Shown: positions 1-8,955 of the stretch, piece after piece
Layout of the letters: each line of letters starts with the position of its first letter
Numbering within the stretch: position 1 is the first letter of the stretch
Source: [Leptolyngbya] sp. JSC-1
GTDB lineage: Bacteria > Cyanobacteriota > Cyanobacteriia > Elainellales > Elainellaceae
Length of the DNA: 64,000 nt
Direction of reading: 5' to 3'
NCBI GenBank assembly: GCA_000733415.1
Contig: KL662191.1
Coordinates: 5,630,725-5,694,724, forward strand
The notes under the pieces: generated by a model
Told to the model about the DNA's origin: nothing
What the model saw: the letters and a program-made list of their open reading frames with translations, nothing else
The model's database searches: none
Made by a program: the position numbers and the translations under genes

Positions 1-131
1 ATTTGGTTGAGCCAGTTTTTCCAACGATTTGCCCGAACAAGATTATAATTCCAGGCAGATTGACTGCCGGCATTCTGGTTGAGTGTCGATGTTTCGATTC
101 GTGTGTCGCTAAGAGCTGAGGAGTTGCAGGC

Positions 132-1034
132 GTGCTGCAAGTTTTAACCAAATCGGACTATCTTCTCCGCGAAACCCTGATTGGGCTAAAACGAGGCGGA
201 TGGATGAACTGGGCGGCGGTAAGTACCGTAACGGTTTTGCTGTTTTTGTTCGGCATTAGCTTGCAGACATCTTGGCAATTGGAAGGTCTGCTGACGCAGT
301 TTGGCAGTCAACTAGAAGTGTCAGTTTACCTGGATACGGGCATTCAGGCCGCAGATTTGGGATCTAGTGTAGAAGCCATGCCGGAAGTAGCCTCCGTCAC
401 AACTGTTACTAAAGAAGCCGCTTGGTCAGCCCTGTTACGAGACATGGGGCTAGCAGATATTCAAGGCGCTACCGAGCAGTTAAACGGAAATCCGCTTGTC
501 GATGAATTAAAAGTAAAGGCCAAGGATGCAGAAGCCGTTCCAGCTCTAGCGCAGAAACTCCAAGCAATGCAGGGGGTTGACCAAGTACTGTATGTCGATG
601 AGGCAGTGCAGCGGATCAGTCAACTGAATCAAGGCTTGAATTGGCTCAGCTTCGGAATGATTGTCGTTCTGTCGCTGACTGCGATTGCCGTTATTACCAC
701 CACGATTCGCCTGATTGTGATGGCTCGGCGGCACGAGATTGAGGTAATGCAGCTTGTGGGGGCTACGACAACCTGGATCTACCTGCCGTTTATTTTGCAG
801 GGCTTGGTTTTGGGAATTGTCGGTGCATTTATTGCCTGGGGGCTGATCACTGGCGTGCAGCAGTTTATTGCTAGCCTGTTGGCTCAGCAGTCAGAATTCA
901 TCCAGTTTCTCAAAATCACTATGCGCCTCAGTTCTCAGCAGAGTTGGCTCCTGCCGCTGTCACTCCTGGGGTTAGGTTGTTCGGTCGGGCTGCTGGGCAG
1001 CTTGTTTGCTGTGCGTAAGTTTGCGGTTCGGTAA
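132..1034 (+). CDS. ftsX: Cell division protein FtsX-like permease
   Basis: FtsX is the integral membrane partner of the ATPase FtsE; the pair regulates peptidoglycan hydrolysis at the septum. The 300-residue protein has the family layout: a cytoplasmic amphipathic start, one membrane segment near residues 27-48, an extracytoplasmic domain of about 110 residues, then three membrane segments near 171-194, 216-241 and 273-295. The cytoplasmic stretch after the second helix (MARRHEIEVMQLVGAT) is the conserved FtsX signature. A GTG start is chosen because an in-frame TGA lies 15 bases upstream and GAGGAG at 118-123 is well placed as a ribosome binding site. No ftsE is visible in the 131 bases upstream, so its partner may lie elsewhere. 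Family call is firm. Confidence 0.9.
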   Translation: MLQVLTKSDYLLRETLIGLKRGGWMNWAAVSTVTVLLFLFGISLQTSWQLEGLLTQFGSQLEVSVYLDTGIQAADLGSSVEAMPEVASVTTVTKEAAWSALLRDMGLADIQGATEQLNGNPLVDELKVKAKDAEAVPALAQKLQAMQGVDQVLYVDEAVQRISQLNQGLNWLSFGMIVVLSLTAIAVITTTIRLIVMARRHEIEVMQLVGATTTWIYLPFILQGLVLGIVGAFIAWGLITGVQQFIASLLAQQSEFIQFLKITMRLSSQQSWLLPLSLLGLGCSVGLLGSLFAVRKFAVR

Positions 1035-1049
1035 AAGATAGGCCGCTTT

Positions 1050-1637
1050 CTACAAAAACGAACAGTTGCATTGTAGAGCTTGCCGGAGCAATCGCTGATA
1101 GTCTCGTTGGGAGATGATGAAAGCGCCAAACCGTTCCAGGTGAGGGTTAGTCATTTGGGCATCAAACAAAATAAACTGACGCGCCCGCAGCCGTTCCACC
1201 AGTTTCACCATTGCCACCTTCGATCCATCTGGGATCCGGTAAAACATAGATTCGCCAATAAACGCTCCGCCGATCACGATTCCCAAAATGCCACCTGCCA
1301 ATTCGTCGCCCTGCCAAACTTCAAAGCTATGTGCCCAACCTGCTTGATGCAGGCTCCAGTAGATTGCTTTGAGTTCATCAGAAATCCAGGTCGTTTCACG
1401 GTTGGCACAGCCTTCTACAACAGCACAAAAATCGCGGCTGATCGCAGTTGTAAACCGCTCTTGGTTCAGCACGCGCTGCAACGACCGGGGATAGCGAAAC
1501 CGATTGTCCAGCGGAATGAGCGCTCGCTCTCGGCTGGAATACCAGGCTAGACCTGCACCCGGTTCATTCGCCATTAAGAAGTAGCCCTGGGCATAGCCGC
1601 GAATAATTTCCTCAATGTCGTATTGATTTCTAGTCAC
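1050..1637 (-). CDS. aat: Leucyl/phenylalanyl-tRNA--protein transferase
   Basis: Aat transfers Leu or Phe from aminoacyl-tRNA to N-terminal Arg or Lys of proteins, which marks them for ClpS/ClpAP-type degradation (N-degron pathway); it acts in the cytoplasm. The 195-residue protein carries the family core: an N-terminal GYFLMA segment, [23 protein letters not shown] followed by SK, and near the C-terminus the [14 protein letters not shown] block. The length fits the family. It is convergent with ftsX, the stop codons only 15 bases apart. The Clp subunits encoded at 40.2-42.3 kb make a functional link plausible, but that is inference. Confidence 0.93.
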   Translation of the reverse strand: MTRNQYDIEEIIRGYAQGYFLMANEPGAGLAWYSSRERALIPLDNRFRYPRSLQRVLNQERFTTAISRDFCAVVEGCANRETTWISDELKAIYWSLHQAGWAHSFEVWQGDELAGGILGIVIGGAFIGESMFYRIPDGSKVAMVKLVERLRARQFILFDAQMTNPHLERFGAFIISQRDYQRLLRQALQCNCSFL

Positions 1638-1803
1638 AAACTTCTAGTCACGAATGGCTGTGCTCTGTTTTATGCTGATTACCATAGCAATAACGGCTGA
1701 CGCTATCTCGCTAAGTTGCTGTGATTTCTACTCGTGGCAGGGCTGACCTGCATCTTCAGCCCTTTGAACTCGATTCTGATATTTTTCTGACGGAGTGTCG
1801 TCT

Positions 1804-2133
1804 ATGGCAGAACCGATTCAATCAATTACTTTACCGGCGGCTCAAAATCCCCAACAGGAAGGAGAGTGGTTGCAGGCAGCTTTGCATCAGTGGCTAGACC
1901 AGGAATTTATTCCAGAAGCGATTAATCAAACCATTGCTGCTAGAGCTGCCCAAGTCTTCGTTCGGCAACGCATGGAGGGAGAAAATGACCTTGGATCCCT
2001 TGTGATTGCTATCGTCACCGAAATGCAGGCATTTGATTTTTCTAAAAGCTTTTTTAGCGAGTTCGCCGTTGCCAATGCCGTCAGTGATTTATTGCTCAAT
2101 AGCTTGGGTGTAGATCGCTGTTGTGGCCAGTAG
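1804..2133 (+). CDS. Conserved cyanobacterial protein of unknown function
   Basis: A small soluble acidic protein of about 109 residues that I cannot assign. It looks helical throughout, with no signal peptide or membrane segment; recognisable blocks are LHQWLDQEFIPE, AARAAQVFVRQRMEGENDLGSLV and a C-terminal region ending in two cysteines. ATG 1804 is preferred over the upstream GTG 1795, which leaves CGGAG at about 1789-1794 as the ribosome binding site. It lies 212 bases upstream of sphR on the same strand and could share regulation, but no shared transcript can be demonstrated from sequence. Confidence 0.65.
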   Translation: MAEPIQSITLPAAQNPQQEGEWLQAALHQWLDQEFIPEAINQTIAARAAQVFVRQRMEGENDLGSLVIAIVTEMQAFDFSKSFFSEFAVANAVSDLLLNSLGVDRCCGQ

Positions 2134-2345
2134 TTACCAGTTAGTTAGCGCACAATCAGCCAGTCAGTTCAGGTTTAGTCCAAACCAGCAGACTGCGCTA
2201 ATAACTGAACGAATGGCGGGGTTAATTGTGTAGACTAGTTGTATCGTTAACAACAGTTAAAAAAGCTGGCTTAATGTTCTTTTCAAGCAGCAGGTATTCC
2301 CTGTTCTGCTACTATGAGCTAGAAGCGCTGAAACACAGGAGCTGT

Positions 2346-3107
2346 ATGCCACTTGCAATCACGCCAGAAGCAACTCGATTTCCACAGGAGGTTAAGCTAG
2401 GGCGAGTTTTAATTGTTGAGGATGAAGAGCTAATTCGAGAAACAATTGCGCTGGCACTAGCTGAAGAAGGCTACGAAGTGTTTACGGCTGAGGATGGCCG
2501 CAAAGGGCTGGAATTCATTTCAAAAATTGGTGAACCAAGCCAGGCGGAAGCTATTACGTTTGATCTAGTTATATTAGACCTGATGCTGCCCTATGTCAAT
2601 GGGTTGGATCTGTGTCGCCTAGTCCGCCATGAAGGCAGCAATGTTCCCATCCTGATGCTAAGCGCCAAGGGGACTGAAACGGATCGGGTAGTGGGGCTAG
2701 AGGTAGGGGCGGATGATTACTTGACCAAACCTTTTGGCATGCGGGAATTGATTGCTCGCTGTCGGGCGTTGCTACGGCGGCATCGGCGTTCTCAGGTTCA
2801 GGTTCAGGAGGCAGCATTGCGGTTTCACGAGATTGTACTGTATCCGCAGGAGTGTCGTGTCACGATTCGCGGCGAAGAAGTCAACCTATCACCCAAAGAG
2901 TTTCGGATTCTAGAGCTGTTTATGTCCCATCCACGTCGGGTTTGGTCGCGAGAACAGTTAATTGAACGAATTTGGGGACCCGACTTTATGGGCGACAGCA
3001 AAACGGTTGATGTGCATATCCGCTGGCTGCGCGAAAAATTGGAACTCGACCCGAGTCGTCCAGAATATTTACTGACTGTAAGGGGCTTTGGCTACCGATT
3101 CGGTTAA
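2346..3107 (+). CDS. sphR: OmpR/PhoB-family response regulator, probable SphR
   Basis: SphR is the cyanobacterial PhoB equivalent: phosphorylated by SphS under phosphate limitation, it activates phosphatase and phosphate-transport genes. With ATG 2346 as start the product is 253 residues. Residues 20-145 form a receiver domain with the acidic pocket VEDEE (25-28), phosphoacceptor Asp78 in VILDLMLP and the TKPF lysine. The C-terminal half is a winged helix with RLREKLELDP and VRGFGYRF. The receiver has a slightly long loop before the phosphoacceptor strand. An in-frame extension to GTG 2226 exists, but AGGAG at 2337-2341 and the start of family homology favour 2346. The kinase gene follows about 95 bases downstream, as expected for a cognate pair. 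Confidence 0.82.
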   Translation: MPLAITPEATRFPQEVKLGRVLIVEDEELIRETIALALAEEGYEVFTAEDGRKGLEFISKIGEPSQAEAITFDLVILDLMLPYVNGLDLCRLVRHEGSNVPILMLSAKGTETDRVVGLEVGADDYLTKPFGMRELIARCRALLRRHRRSQVQVQEAALRFHEIVLYPQECRVTIRGEEVNLSPKEFRILELFMSHPRRVWSREQLIERIWGPDFMGDSKTVDVHIRWLREKLELDPSRPEYLLTVRGFGYRFG

Positions 3108-3202
3108 GACATCCTAGGATTCAGCTAAGGTGGTAAGTGTACTGCTTCTCTTCAAGGGCTTTTGCTCACCTAGGCTAACCTTATCCGAGCGCAAATGACA
3201 TT

Positions 3203-4576
3203 GTGGCAGTCCTAGACTTTCTCCTTGGATTACTGGTCGGACTACTGCTGCTGGGGTGGCAGCAAATCCGCTCGAATGTCCGCCTCAGGAAAGTGTTGCG
3301 TAAGCTACAGTCCAGCGCTGACCATTCACCGTTTCCGCTGACATCTCAGCTTTCCCTCGCGGTTTCCCAGCACCGCAAAGAGCAACTCCAACTCCAGCAA
3401 CAGCTCGAGGTGTTGCAGCAAATCCTTCAAGTTGCGCCCATTGGCTATCTCCAAGTCGATGATGAAAATCGCTTGCTCTGGTGTAACCTGCAGGCCCGCA
3501 ACATTTTGGGAATTTCGCCAGAGGCCAGTTGGCCAAAGCCGCGTTTACTTCTGGAACTGGTGCGCTCCTATGAGCTAGATGATTTGATCGAGCAAGCGCG
3601 GAATGCGGGCCAACCTTGCCATAGTAATTGGACGTTTTATCCAACCAGTGCCGATCCATCCGATCTATCGCGGCAACCTGCCATCACCCTGCAAGGCTAC
3701 GGTCTGCCATTACCCGATAACCAGGTCGGTGTTTTTCTGGAAAACCGTCAGGAAGTGATGGCTTTGATGCGACAGCGGGACCAATGGGCTTCGGACCTAG
3801 CCCACGAGCTGAAAACTCCGCTAACTTCAATTCGTCTTGTGGCAGAGACACTACAAATTCGCCTGGATCCGAGTCTGAGAACTTGGGTGGACCGGCTGAT
3901 CAACGAAACGATCCGCCTCAGCAATCTCGTCCAAGACCTGCTGGACCTGAACCAGATGCAGCGCGCTTCTCTGCAACTGTCCCAACTTAAAACAATCGAT
4001 CTGGTCGGTTTGATTCATGCGGTTTGGAGCAGTCTGGAGCCGCTCGCTCGGCGAAAGCAATTGCGGCTGGACTATTCTGGCCCTGAACGTTTGATGATGC
4101 AGCTGGATGAACCCCGCATCCACCGGTTGTTGATTAACCTGCTTGACAATAGCATCAAGTACAGCCCTGTCGAGCATTTGATTCAAGTCAAAGTCAGTGT
4201 TGACACCACTCAAACCAACACCTTTGCCGGAGTCCCCTTGGTTTGTTTGGAGGTGATTGATTCTGGCCCTGGGTTTCCTGAAAAAGCACTGCCTTATGTA
4301 TTTGAACGGTTCTACCGCGCCGATCCATCTCGCTCACGGGTGCTGCCTGCGGATAGCTCCGAGCTGGATCGAGAGAGTTCACTCAGAGCTGGCATGACCA
4401 ACGGTACAGTCCAAATGCAATATGATGGACATCTACAAGGCGGCAGTGGACTGGGACTCGCCATCGTGCGGCAGATTGTGGAAGCCCATCAAGGATCGGT
4501 CAGCGCCAGCAATCATCCGGAAACCGGCGGGGCTTGGCTTCAGGTGCGGCTTCCATGGCACTCTCCGAACGGCTGA
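3203..4576 (+). CDS. sphS: Phosphate-sensing histidine kinase, probable SphS
   Basis: SphS autophosphorylates and passes phosphate to SphR when phosphate is scarce. The 457-residue protein starts with one hydrophobic membrane anchor (about residues 3-18), then a PAS domain (about 70-180, with APIGYLQVDDENRLLWCN and LLLELVRSYELDDLIE, which I recognise from cyanobacterial SphS). The H-box DLAHELKTPLTSIRLVAETL holds the phosphorylated His201. The ATPase domain has the N-box LLINLLDNSIKYSP, G1 DSGPGFPE and G2 GSGLGLAIV. Between the F-box (FERFYRAD) and G2 there is an insert of roughly 38 residues, longer than usual. Start is GTG. It is encoded directly after sphR on the same strand. Confidence 0.85.
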   Translation: MAVLDFLLGLLVGLLLLGWQQIRSNVRLRKVLRKLQSSADHSPFPLTSQLSLAVSQHRKEQLQLQQQLEVLQQILQVAPIGYLQVDDENRLLWCNLQARNILGISPEASWPKPRLLLELVRSYELDDLIEQARNAGQPCHSNWTFYPTSADPSDLSRQPAITLQGYGLPLPDNQVGVFLENRQEVMALMRQRDQWASDLAHELKTPLTSIRLVAETLQIRLDPSLRTWVDRLINETIRLSNLVQDLLDLNQMQRASLQLSQLKTIDLVGLIHAVWSSLEPLARRKQLRLDYSGPERLMMQLDEPRIHRLLINLLDNSIKYSPVEHLIQVKVSVDTTQTNTFAGVPLVCLEVIDSGPGFPEKALPYVFERFYRADPSRSRVLPADSSELDRESSLRAGMTNGTVQMQYDGHLQGGSGLGLAIVRQIVEAHQGSVSASNHPETGGAWLQVRLPWHSPNG

Positions 4577-4878
4577 TCCCATCAGCATTCCAATCAACGC
4601 CGTTTAATCAACCGCTCTAATTAAAAAAGCCAGATCCAACCTGGACCAGAAACTAAAGGACCAGAAACTAAATCTGCACTCCAATTCAGTAGGCTAGAAA
4701 AGGGCATCCTGAAGACCACCATTGCTTGTAATATTTGTACATAAATCTTTTTTTGACCTATTTATTTTGTCAGAGCTAGTCTCAATTTTTGGAGTTGTAA
4801 CCGGGTGGTTTGTTGCAAGGGAGCATACGCTGAAAATTGTTGAGGAACCGCAACTTCTGTTTTTGCTTCTGGTCCAAT
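4577..4878. other. Intergenic region after sphS
   Basis: No gene is seen. The stretch contains a perfect 15-base direct duplication (GGACCAGAAACTAAA at 4643-4657 and 4658-4672) and an AT-rich segment before the pseudouridine synthase start that probably holds its promoter; no specific regulator site was recognised. Confidence 0.5.
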
Positions 4879-5685
4879 ATGACTGAACGATTGCAGAAAA
4901 TTTTGTCGCAGTGGGGAATTGCTTCTCGCCGTCAGGCCGAGCAGATGATTCTGGATGGACGTGTACGCTTAAACGGAGCGGTAGGGCAGCTAGGTCAAAA
5001 AGCGGATCCGCAGGTTGACTCCATCGAAGTGGATGGGAAACTAATTCAGCTCAACGCTCGTCCCCAAACCACGTACCTACTGCTACATAAACCGGCGGGA
5101 GTTGTTTCTACCTGTCATGATCCCCAAGGTCGTCCCACCGTGCTGAATCTACTGCCTGCGGCCATGCGGCAATTAGGATTACACCCAGTTGGGCGATTGG
5201 ATGCGGCTTCTACTGGAGCACTGCTTCTAACCAATGATGGAGAAGTAACGGCTTGCTTCACCCATCCTCGCCACTCGATTGCCAAAATCTATCGAGTTCG
5301 GGTCCAGGGCCATCCTTCAGAGGCGGTGTTACGACAGTGGCGGCAGGGAGTTCTCCTGGAAGGCCGTTTGACCCGACCAGCCGAGGTGCGAGTGTTGCAA
5401 ACAAACCACCAGGCAACCCTGCTAGAAATTCGGCTAAAAGAAGGCAGAAATCGCCAAATTCGTCGGGTGGCAGAGCAACTTGGGTTTCCTGTGATGCAGC
5501 TCCATCGAGTGGCGATTGGTACGATCCAGCTTGGCAAGTTAGCAAGCGGCCAATATCGGGCACTGTATCCAGATGAGGTAGCGTTTTTGCAAAGCGAAGT
5601 CCAACAGGCTAAGCAGCAGGGCTTGTCCGCAAAAGAGGTTGCCAAACAAAAAGAGGTTACCAAACAAAGGGTTGCACCGATGTAA
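4879..5685 (+). CDS. Pseudouridine synthase, RsuA/RluB/E/F family
   Basis: This enzyme isomerises uridine to pseudouridine in rRNA. Starting at ATG 4879, residues 1-60 form an S4 RNA-binding domain (LQKILSQWGIASRRQAEQMI). The catalytic domain follows, with the family motif GRLDAASTGALLLTNDGE carrying the catalytic Asp, then KIYRVRV and LKEGRNRQIRR. The last 30 residues are a Lys/Gln-rich tail with a near repeat (AKQKEVTKQ) that is not part of the family fold. The ORF can be read upstream to 4837, but homology begins at MTERLQK. The exact target site (23S by RluB or 16S by RsuA) cannot be decided from sequence. Confidence 0.88.
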   Translation: MTERLQKILSQWGIASRRQAEQMILDGRVRLNGAVGQLGQKADPQVDSIEVDGKLIQLNARPQTTYLLLHKPAGVVSTCHDPQGRPTVLNLLPAAMRQLGLHPVGRLDAASTGALLLTNDGEVTACFTHPRHSIAKIYRVRVQGHPSEAVLRQWRQGVLLEGRLTRPAEVRVLQTNHQATLLEIRLKEGRNRQIRRVAEQLGFPVMQLHRVAIGTIQLGKLASGQYRALYPDEVAFLQSEVQQAKQQGLSAKEVAKQKEVTKQRVAPM

Positions 5686-5820
5686 GCCGCTAGGTCAAAG
5701 TAAATCCTGATGCTATTCCAGTCAAAATCTAATTTCGTGTTCTGCGTTTTGATCTGTTGTTGAATTGTCGGATGTTGAATTATTGGATTGTTTAATTTTT
5801 GCCCTTTAATGACTTGGTGA

Positions 5821-6714
5821 GTGAGTGATATGAAGACTATGGCCAGAGATGTTTCCCACCTCCAGCAAGAGCAGGTTGAGCGGCTGATGCAGATTGGTGC
5901 TTATCTCCGGCATGTCCGAGAAGAGGGTGGGCTATCTCTGGAAGATGTGGCAGCCCGCACGCTGATTCAGCCCCGGCTGCTAAAAGCTATTGAAGAGGGC
6001 AAATTGCACCAATTACCCGAACCGGTTTATGTGCAGGGCTTTATTCGCCGCTATGCCGAGGCTATGGGCCTAGATGGAGTAGAATTCGCTGAAGCTTTTC
6101 CAGCCGAAAAGAGCTTGCAGATTGCTTCATCTTCCTGGAAAGATTCCCCTGCGGCTCAGTTGCGACCCTTGCATTTGTATATTGCCTACATTGTGCTGAT
6201 CATGGCCTCTGTCAGCCTCTTGTCTTACATTGTGGGACGTTCGGCCACTGCTCCCAGTTCAGTCAATGTCCGCCCGGGAAATAGCCCTTCTACCCAGGCC
6301 ATTGTTCCCACCACGTCTCCAGCGACTAATCCATCGAATCCGCAAGGCGCTGCTACAGGAAGCCCCACGCCTCGCAGCACGGCAAATCGCACCCAGAATG
6401 CTGCTTCTGATAAACCCGTCCGCGTCGATGTCAAACTGACCGCGCAGTCATGGCTGGAAGTTGAAACCGATGGGGAGGTGAAACTGGCAGAGGTGTTACC
6501 TGAAGGCACCGAACGGACCTGGACCGCCGATAAACAAGTCCGCATCCGAGCGGGCAATGCAGGCGGTGTGACGATAGCCCACAATGGTGGCAAAGCTGAG
6601 CAGATGGGAGCACCCGGTGCAGTCGAGGAGAAAACATTTGCTTCGACGCAAACCAGCTCTAGTGCTTCCTTAACCGAAAGTACAGCAGAGAGCCAGTCAA
6701 CTGAGCAAAATTAA
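5821..6714 (+). CDS. RodZ-like helix-turn-helix membrane protein with DUF4115 domain
   Basis: RodZ-type proteins link the actin-like MreB cytoskeleton to the cell envelope in rod-shaped bacteria; cyanobacterial members share the layout but their role is less clear. The protein has an N-terminal HTH_25 domain (about residues 20-90, with GAYLRHVREEGGLSLEDVAART), one membrane helix (about 120-142), a Ser/Thr/Pro/Asn-rich linker of roughly 55 residues, and a beta-rich C-terminal DUF4115 domain (about 198-260, with LTAQSWLEVETDGEV and TERTWTAD). It ends in a Ser/Thr/Glu-rich tail. The start is uncertain: GTG 5821, ATG 5830 or ATG 5839 are all in frame. Confidence 0.78.
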   Translation: MSDMKTMARDVSHLQQEQVERLMQIGAYLRHVREEGGLSLEDVAARTLIQPRLLKAIEEGKLHQLPEPVYVQGFIRRYAEAMGLDGVEFAEAFPAEKSLQIASSSWKDSPAAQLRPLHLYIAYIVLIMASVSLLSYIVGRSATAPSSVNVRPGNSPSTQAIVPTTSPATNPSNPQGAATGSPTPRSTANRTQNAASDKPVRVDVKLTAQSWLEVETDGEVKLAEVLPEGTERTWTADKQVRIRAGNAGGVTIAHNGGKAEQMGAPGAVEEKTFASTQTSSSASLTESTAESQSTEQN

Positions 6715-6729
6715 GCAGAAAGAAGGCAG

Positions 6730-6756
6730 AAAGTCAAAAGGGGGAAGCCTTCCCCC
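6730..6756 (-). terminator. Intrinsic terminator of the HtrA-like gene
   Basis: A perfect 7-bp stem (GGGGGAA / TTCCCCC, 6740-6756, 3-base loop) is followed on the minus strand by TTTTGACTTT. It lies 27 bases past the protease stop codon. The stem might also slow plus-strand transcription from the RodZ-like gene, though no T tract follows on that side. Confidence 0.75.
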
Positions 6757-6783
6757 CAACTGTTGTTATTGTTGTGCCTATTG

Positions 6784-7812
6784 CTAGCCCTTTGATCTGG
6801 ACTCCTCCGGCGTAATGGTGACCTGAAGCTTCTCGGTGCCGCGAATCACGATTAGGGTTGAGCGTAGCCCCAGTCGTTCTCCAGTCAGGCGACGGTGCAG
6901 ATCATCGATGCTGGCAATCGGTTCGTCATCTAATCCGACAATTACATCTCCTTGGATCAAACCAGCCTGGTTAGCTGGGCTTCCCAGTTCCGTAGACAGA
7001 ACCAACACGCCCGTTTCTACCGGCAGATCATGGTAGCGCACCAAACGACGATGAAGCGGTACATTTTGACCGCTGACGCCAATATACCCCCGCCGGATCC
7101 GGCCCTCCATAATCAGTGCTGCTGTGACAAACTTGGCTGTGTTGATCGCAGTTGCGAAGCAGATCCCTTGAGCCGGTAGGATAATTGCCGTGTTCACTCC
7201 AATTACTTCACCGTTGGACGCTACCAGCGGCCCACCAGAGTTACCAGGGTTCAGTGCCGCGTCGGTTTGAATCACGTCATTGATCAGCCGACCCGAACGG
7301 GCACGCAAGGATCGGCCTAAGGCACTCACAACCCCCGCCGTCACAGTGGCCTGAAAGCCGTAGGGATTACCGATTGCTACCACCAACTGCCCCACCCGGA
7401 TCGCTTGCGAATCACCGAGCTTAGCTGGAACCAAATTGGCAGCATGAATTCGAATCACTGCTAAATCGGTATCTGGATCGTCTCCAATTAACTCAGCCGT
7501 GCCTTTGCGTCCATCGGCCAGGGTAACTTCGATCCGGCTAGCACCATGCACGACATGGCTGTTGGTCAGGATGTAGCCATCGGGCGTAATGAGGAAGCCA
7601 GACCCATTCCCCTGCGCTTCTGAGGCGACTGCATGGCGACGGCGCTGAGGCTGATACACCTCAATATTCACCACCGACGGACCCACCTGTTCCGCCACGC
7701 GAATCACAGCCTGAGAATAGGCATCTAGGAGCGCATCATCGCTAACGGAGTGAGGCACAGAAGCCGCTGTCGTTTCAAAGTTTTCATTTGAGATCAGTGT
7801 GAGGTGCGACAT
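6784..7812 (-). CDS. HtrA/DegP-like serine protease with one PDZ domain
   Basis: A trypsin-fold protease of the S1C family, normally involved in protein quality control. The catalytic triad is intact: His86 in LTNSHVVHG, Asp116 in DTDLAVIRI and Ser192 in NPGNSGGPL. A PDZ domain occupies about residues 240-335 (GYIGVSGQNV, GSPANQAGL, GDVIVGLDDEPIAS). At 342 residues it is shorter than the usual cyanobacterial HhoA/HhoB/HtrA proteins, and it starts with a polar N-terminus lacking any signal peptide or membrane anchor, which would place it in the cytoplasm if the start at 7812 is right. No hydrophobic upstream extension is apparent. Confidence 0.88.
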   Translation of the reverse strand: MSHLTLISNENFETTAASVPHSVSDDALLDAYSQAVIRVAEQVGPSVVNIEVYQPQRRRHAVASEAQGNGSGFLITPDGYILTNSHVVHGASRIEVTLADGRKGTAELIGDDPDTDLAVIRIHAANLVPAKLGDSQAIRVGQLVVAIGNPYGFQATVTAGVVSALGRSLRARSGRLINDVIQTDAALNPGNSGGPLVASNGEVIGVNTAIILPAQGICFATAINTAKFVTAALIMEGRIRRGYIGVSGQNVPLHRRLVRYHDLPVETGVLVLSTELGSPANQAGLIQGDVIVGLDDEPIASIDDLHRRLTGERLGLRSTLIVIRGTEKLQVTITPEESRSKG

Positions 7813-8031
7813 GGATGTGGCTCCCTGTTTGCGTTTACAGATTCATAGAGTTGTTCATCCATTTTCCAGGCTGGATTCGATTTTGTGGTCCAGCAGTACG
7901 GAGATCGCGGTAGTAGGGGGGGCTATCACGACATCAGGCCATCTCAGACAGTTTAGGCAGTTCAGGCAAAAGGGCAGCAAAAAACAAGAGAGAATGGAAA
8001 GACTCTGTATCTACTGCTGCATTGCAAATCT

Positions 8032-8472
8032 ATGCCAATTGTTCACGAGATTTTGGAGCTAAAAACAGAACCTGGCATCGGCATCTACAACGTCACACCT
8101 CGAATCCAAGATTTTCTCAGCCAAACCGGTATCCAAAATGGGCAAATCCTGGTGTTTTCGCGCCATACGACAACTGCATTAGCGATCAATGAATATGAAC
8201 CACGCCTGCTCGAAGACACAAAAGCCTATCTGAAGAAACTGGCTCCCACTTCAGAACCGTACTTACACAATGATCTACACCTGCGAGACAACATTCCTGA
8301 GGATGAGCCGATGAACGCGCATTCCCACTTAATGGCAATGACCCTGAGCACGAATGAAACTATTCCAGTGATCCAGGGTAAGCTGGCGCTGGGAACCTAT
8401 CAGGCGGTGCTGTTTTTTGAGCTAGATGGCCCGCGGCAACGCACGCTTTTGATCCAGATTTCAGGTGTGTAA
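8032..8472 (+). CDS. YjbQ family protein (UPF0047)
   Basis: Small conserved protein of the YjbQ/UPF0047 family, which forms a compact trimeric fold; some members have weak thiamine-phosphate synthase activity, but the in vivo role is unsettled. The 146-residue length is typical. Signature blocks are visible: SRHTTTALAINE, the HND...LRD segment, NAHSHLMAM and the C-terminal GTYQAVLFFELDGPR. The conserved histidines suggest a metal or phosphate site. It stands alone between the protease promoter and a minus-strand gene. Confidence 0.88.
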   Translation: MPIVHEILELKTEPGIGIYNVTPRIQDFLSQTGIQNGQILVFSRHTTTALAINEYEPRLLEDTKAYLKKLAPTSEPYLHNDLHLRDNIPEDEPMNAHSHLMAMTLSTNETIPVIQGKLALGTYQAVLFFELDGPRQRTLLIQISGV

Positions 8473-8550
8473 GCTAGCTGTGTTGCAAATGGTCGTTCAG
8501 CTCTTTAGCAAATCATTTGCCTGTTTTACAAATGGCTGATTTGACGCATT

Positions 8551-8572
8551 AAAAAAACCGGTCCAAAACCGG
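8551..8572 (-). terminator. Intrinsic terminator of the RemB-like gene
   Basis: On the minus strand CCGGT-TTTGG-ACCGG forms a 5-bp hairpin directly followed by seven T residues (8557 down to 8551). It lies 26 bases beyond the stop codon of the gene at 8599-8955. Confidence 0.8.
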
Positions 8573-8598
8573 GCCTTTGCTGGGTTCATCTTACAAAA

Positions 8599-8955
8599 CT
8601 AGTCTTCCAAGACGCGATTAATGCGGCGTTCTAGTTGGTCTAGATCCAATCCACCCTCATCGCGACTGATCCGACGCACGGTCGAATTCACCTTCGACAG
8701 GTCTTCCAGTAAATCTTGCAAAATTTCTTGCTGCTGACGGGCTTGCGTTACTTCACGCGGCTCTTGCACCAGATCCCGAACGATTGTCTCTTCAGTACGA
8801 GATGCCACTAAGGGATTAGCTTGCCCCTGCACATAGACAAACGTGCGTCGTCCTGGTCCTCGCTCCTCTTCCACTGGAATTAAGGCGGTCACTTGGTCAG
8901 AGCGAACATATTTGCCGAACCCCAAATGGACCAACATGGACGATTGAATTTTCAT
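8599..8955 (-). CDS. RemB/DUF370-like protein with helical C-terminal extension
   Basis: Residues 1-60 (SMLVHLGFGKYVRSDQVTALIPVEE, then RRTFVYV) resemble the small RemA/RemB (DUF370) family, DNA-binding regulators of matrix genes known from Bacillus. The remaining half (QEPREVTQARQQQEILQDLL and onward) is a charged, probably coiled-coil helix not present in classical 75-90 residue members. About 118 residues; I chose ATG 8955 rather than 8979 because family homology starts there. Whether it binds DNA in cyanobacteria is unknown to me. It is monocistronic, with its own terminator, and divergent from mazG. Confidence 0.6.
   Translation of the reverse strand: MKIQSSMLVHLGFGKYVRSDQVTALIPVEEERGPGRRTFVYVQGQANPLVASRTEETIVRDLVQEPREVTQARQQQEILQDLLEDLSKVNSTVRRISRDEGGLDLDQLERRINRVLED

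Noticed and set aside
1..131. Possible 3' end of ftsE before ftsX
   Set aside because: None of the frames shows the FtsE C-terminal sequence and all carry stops; only the ftsX ribosome binding site can be supported.
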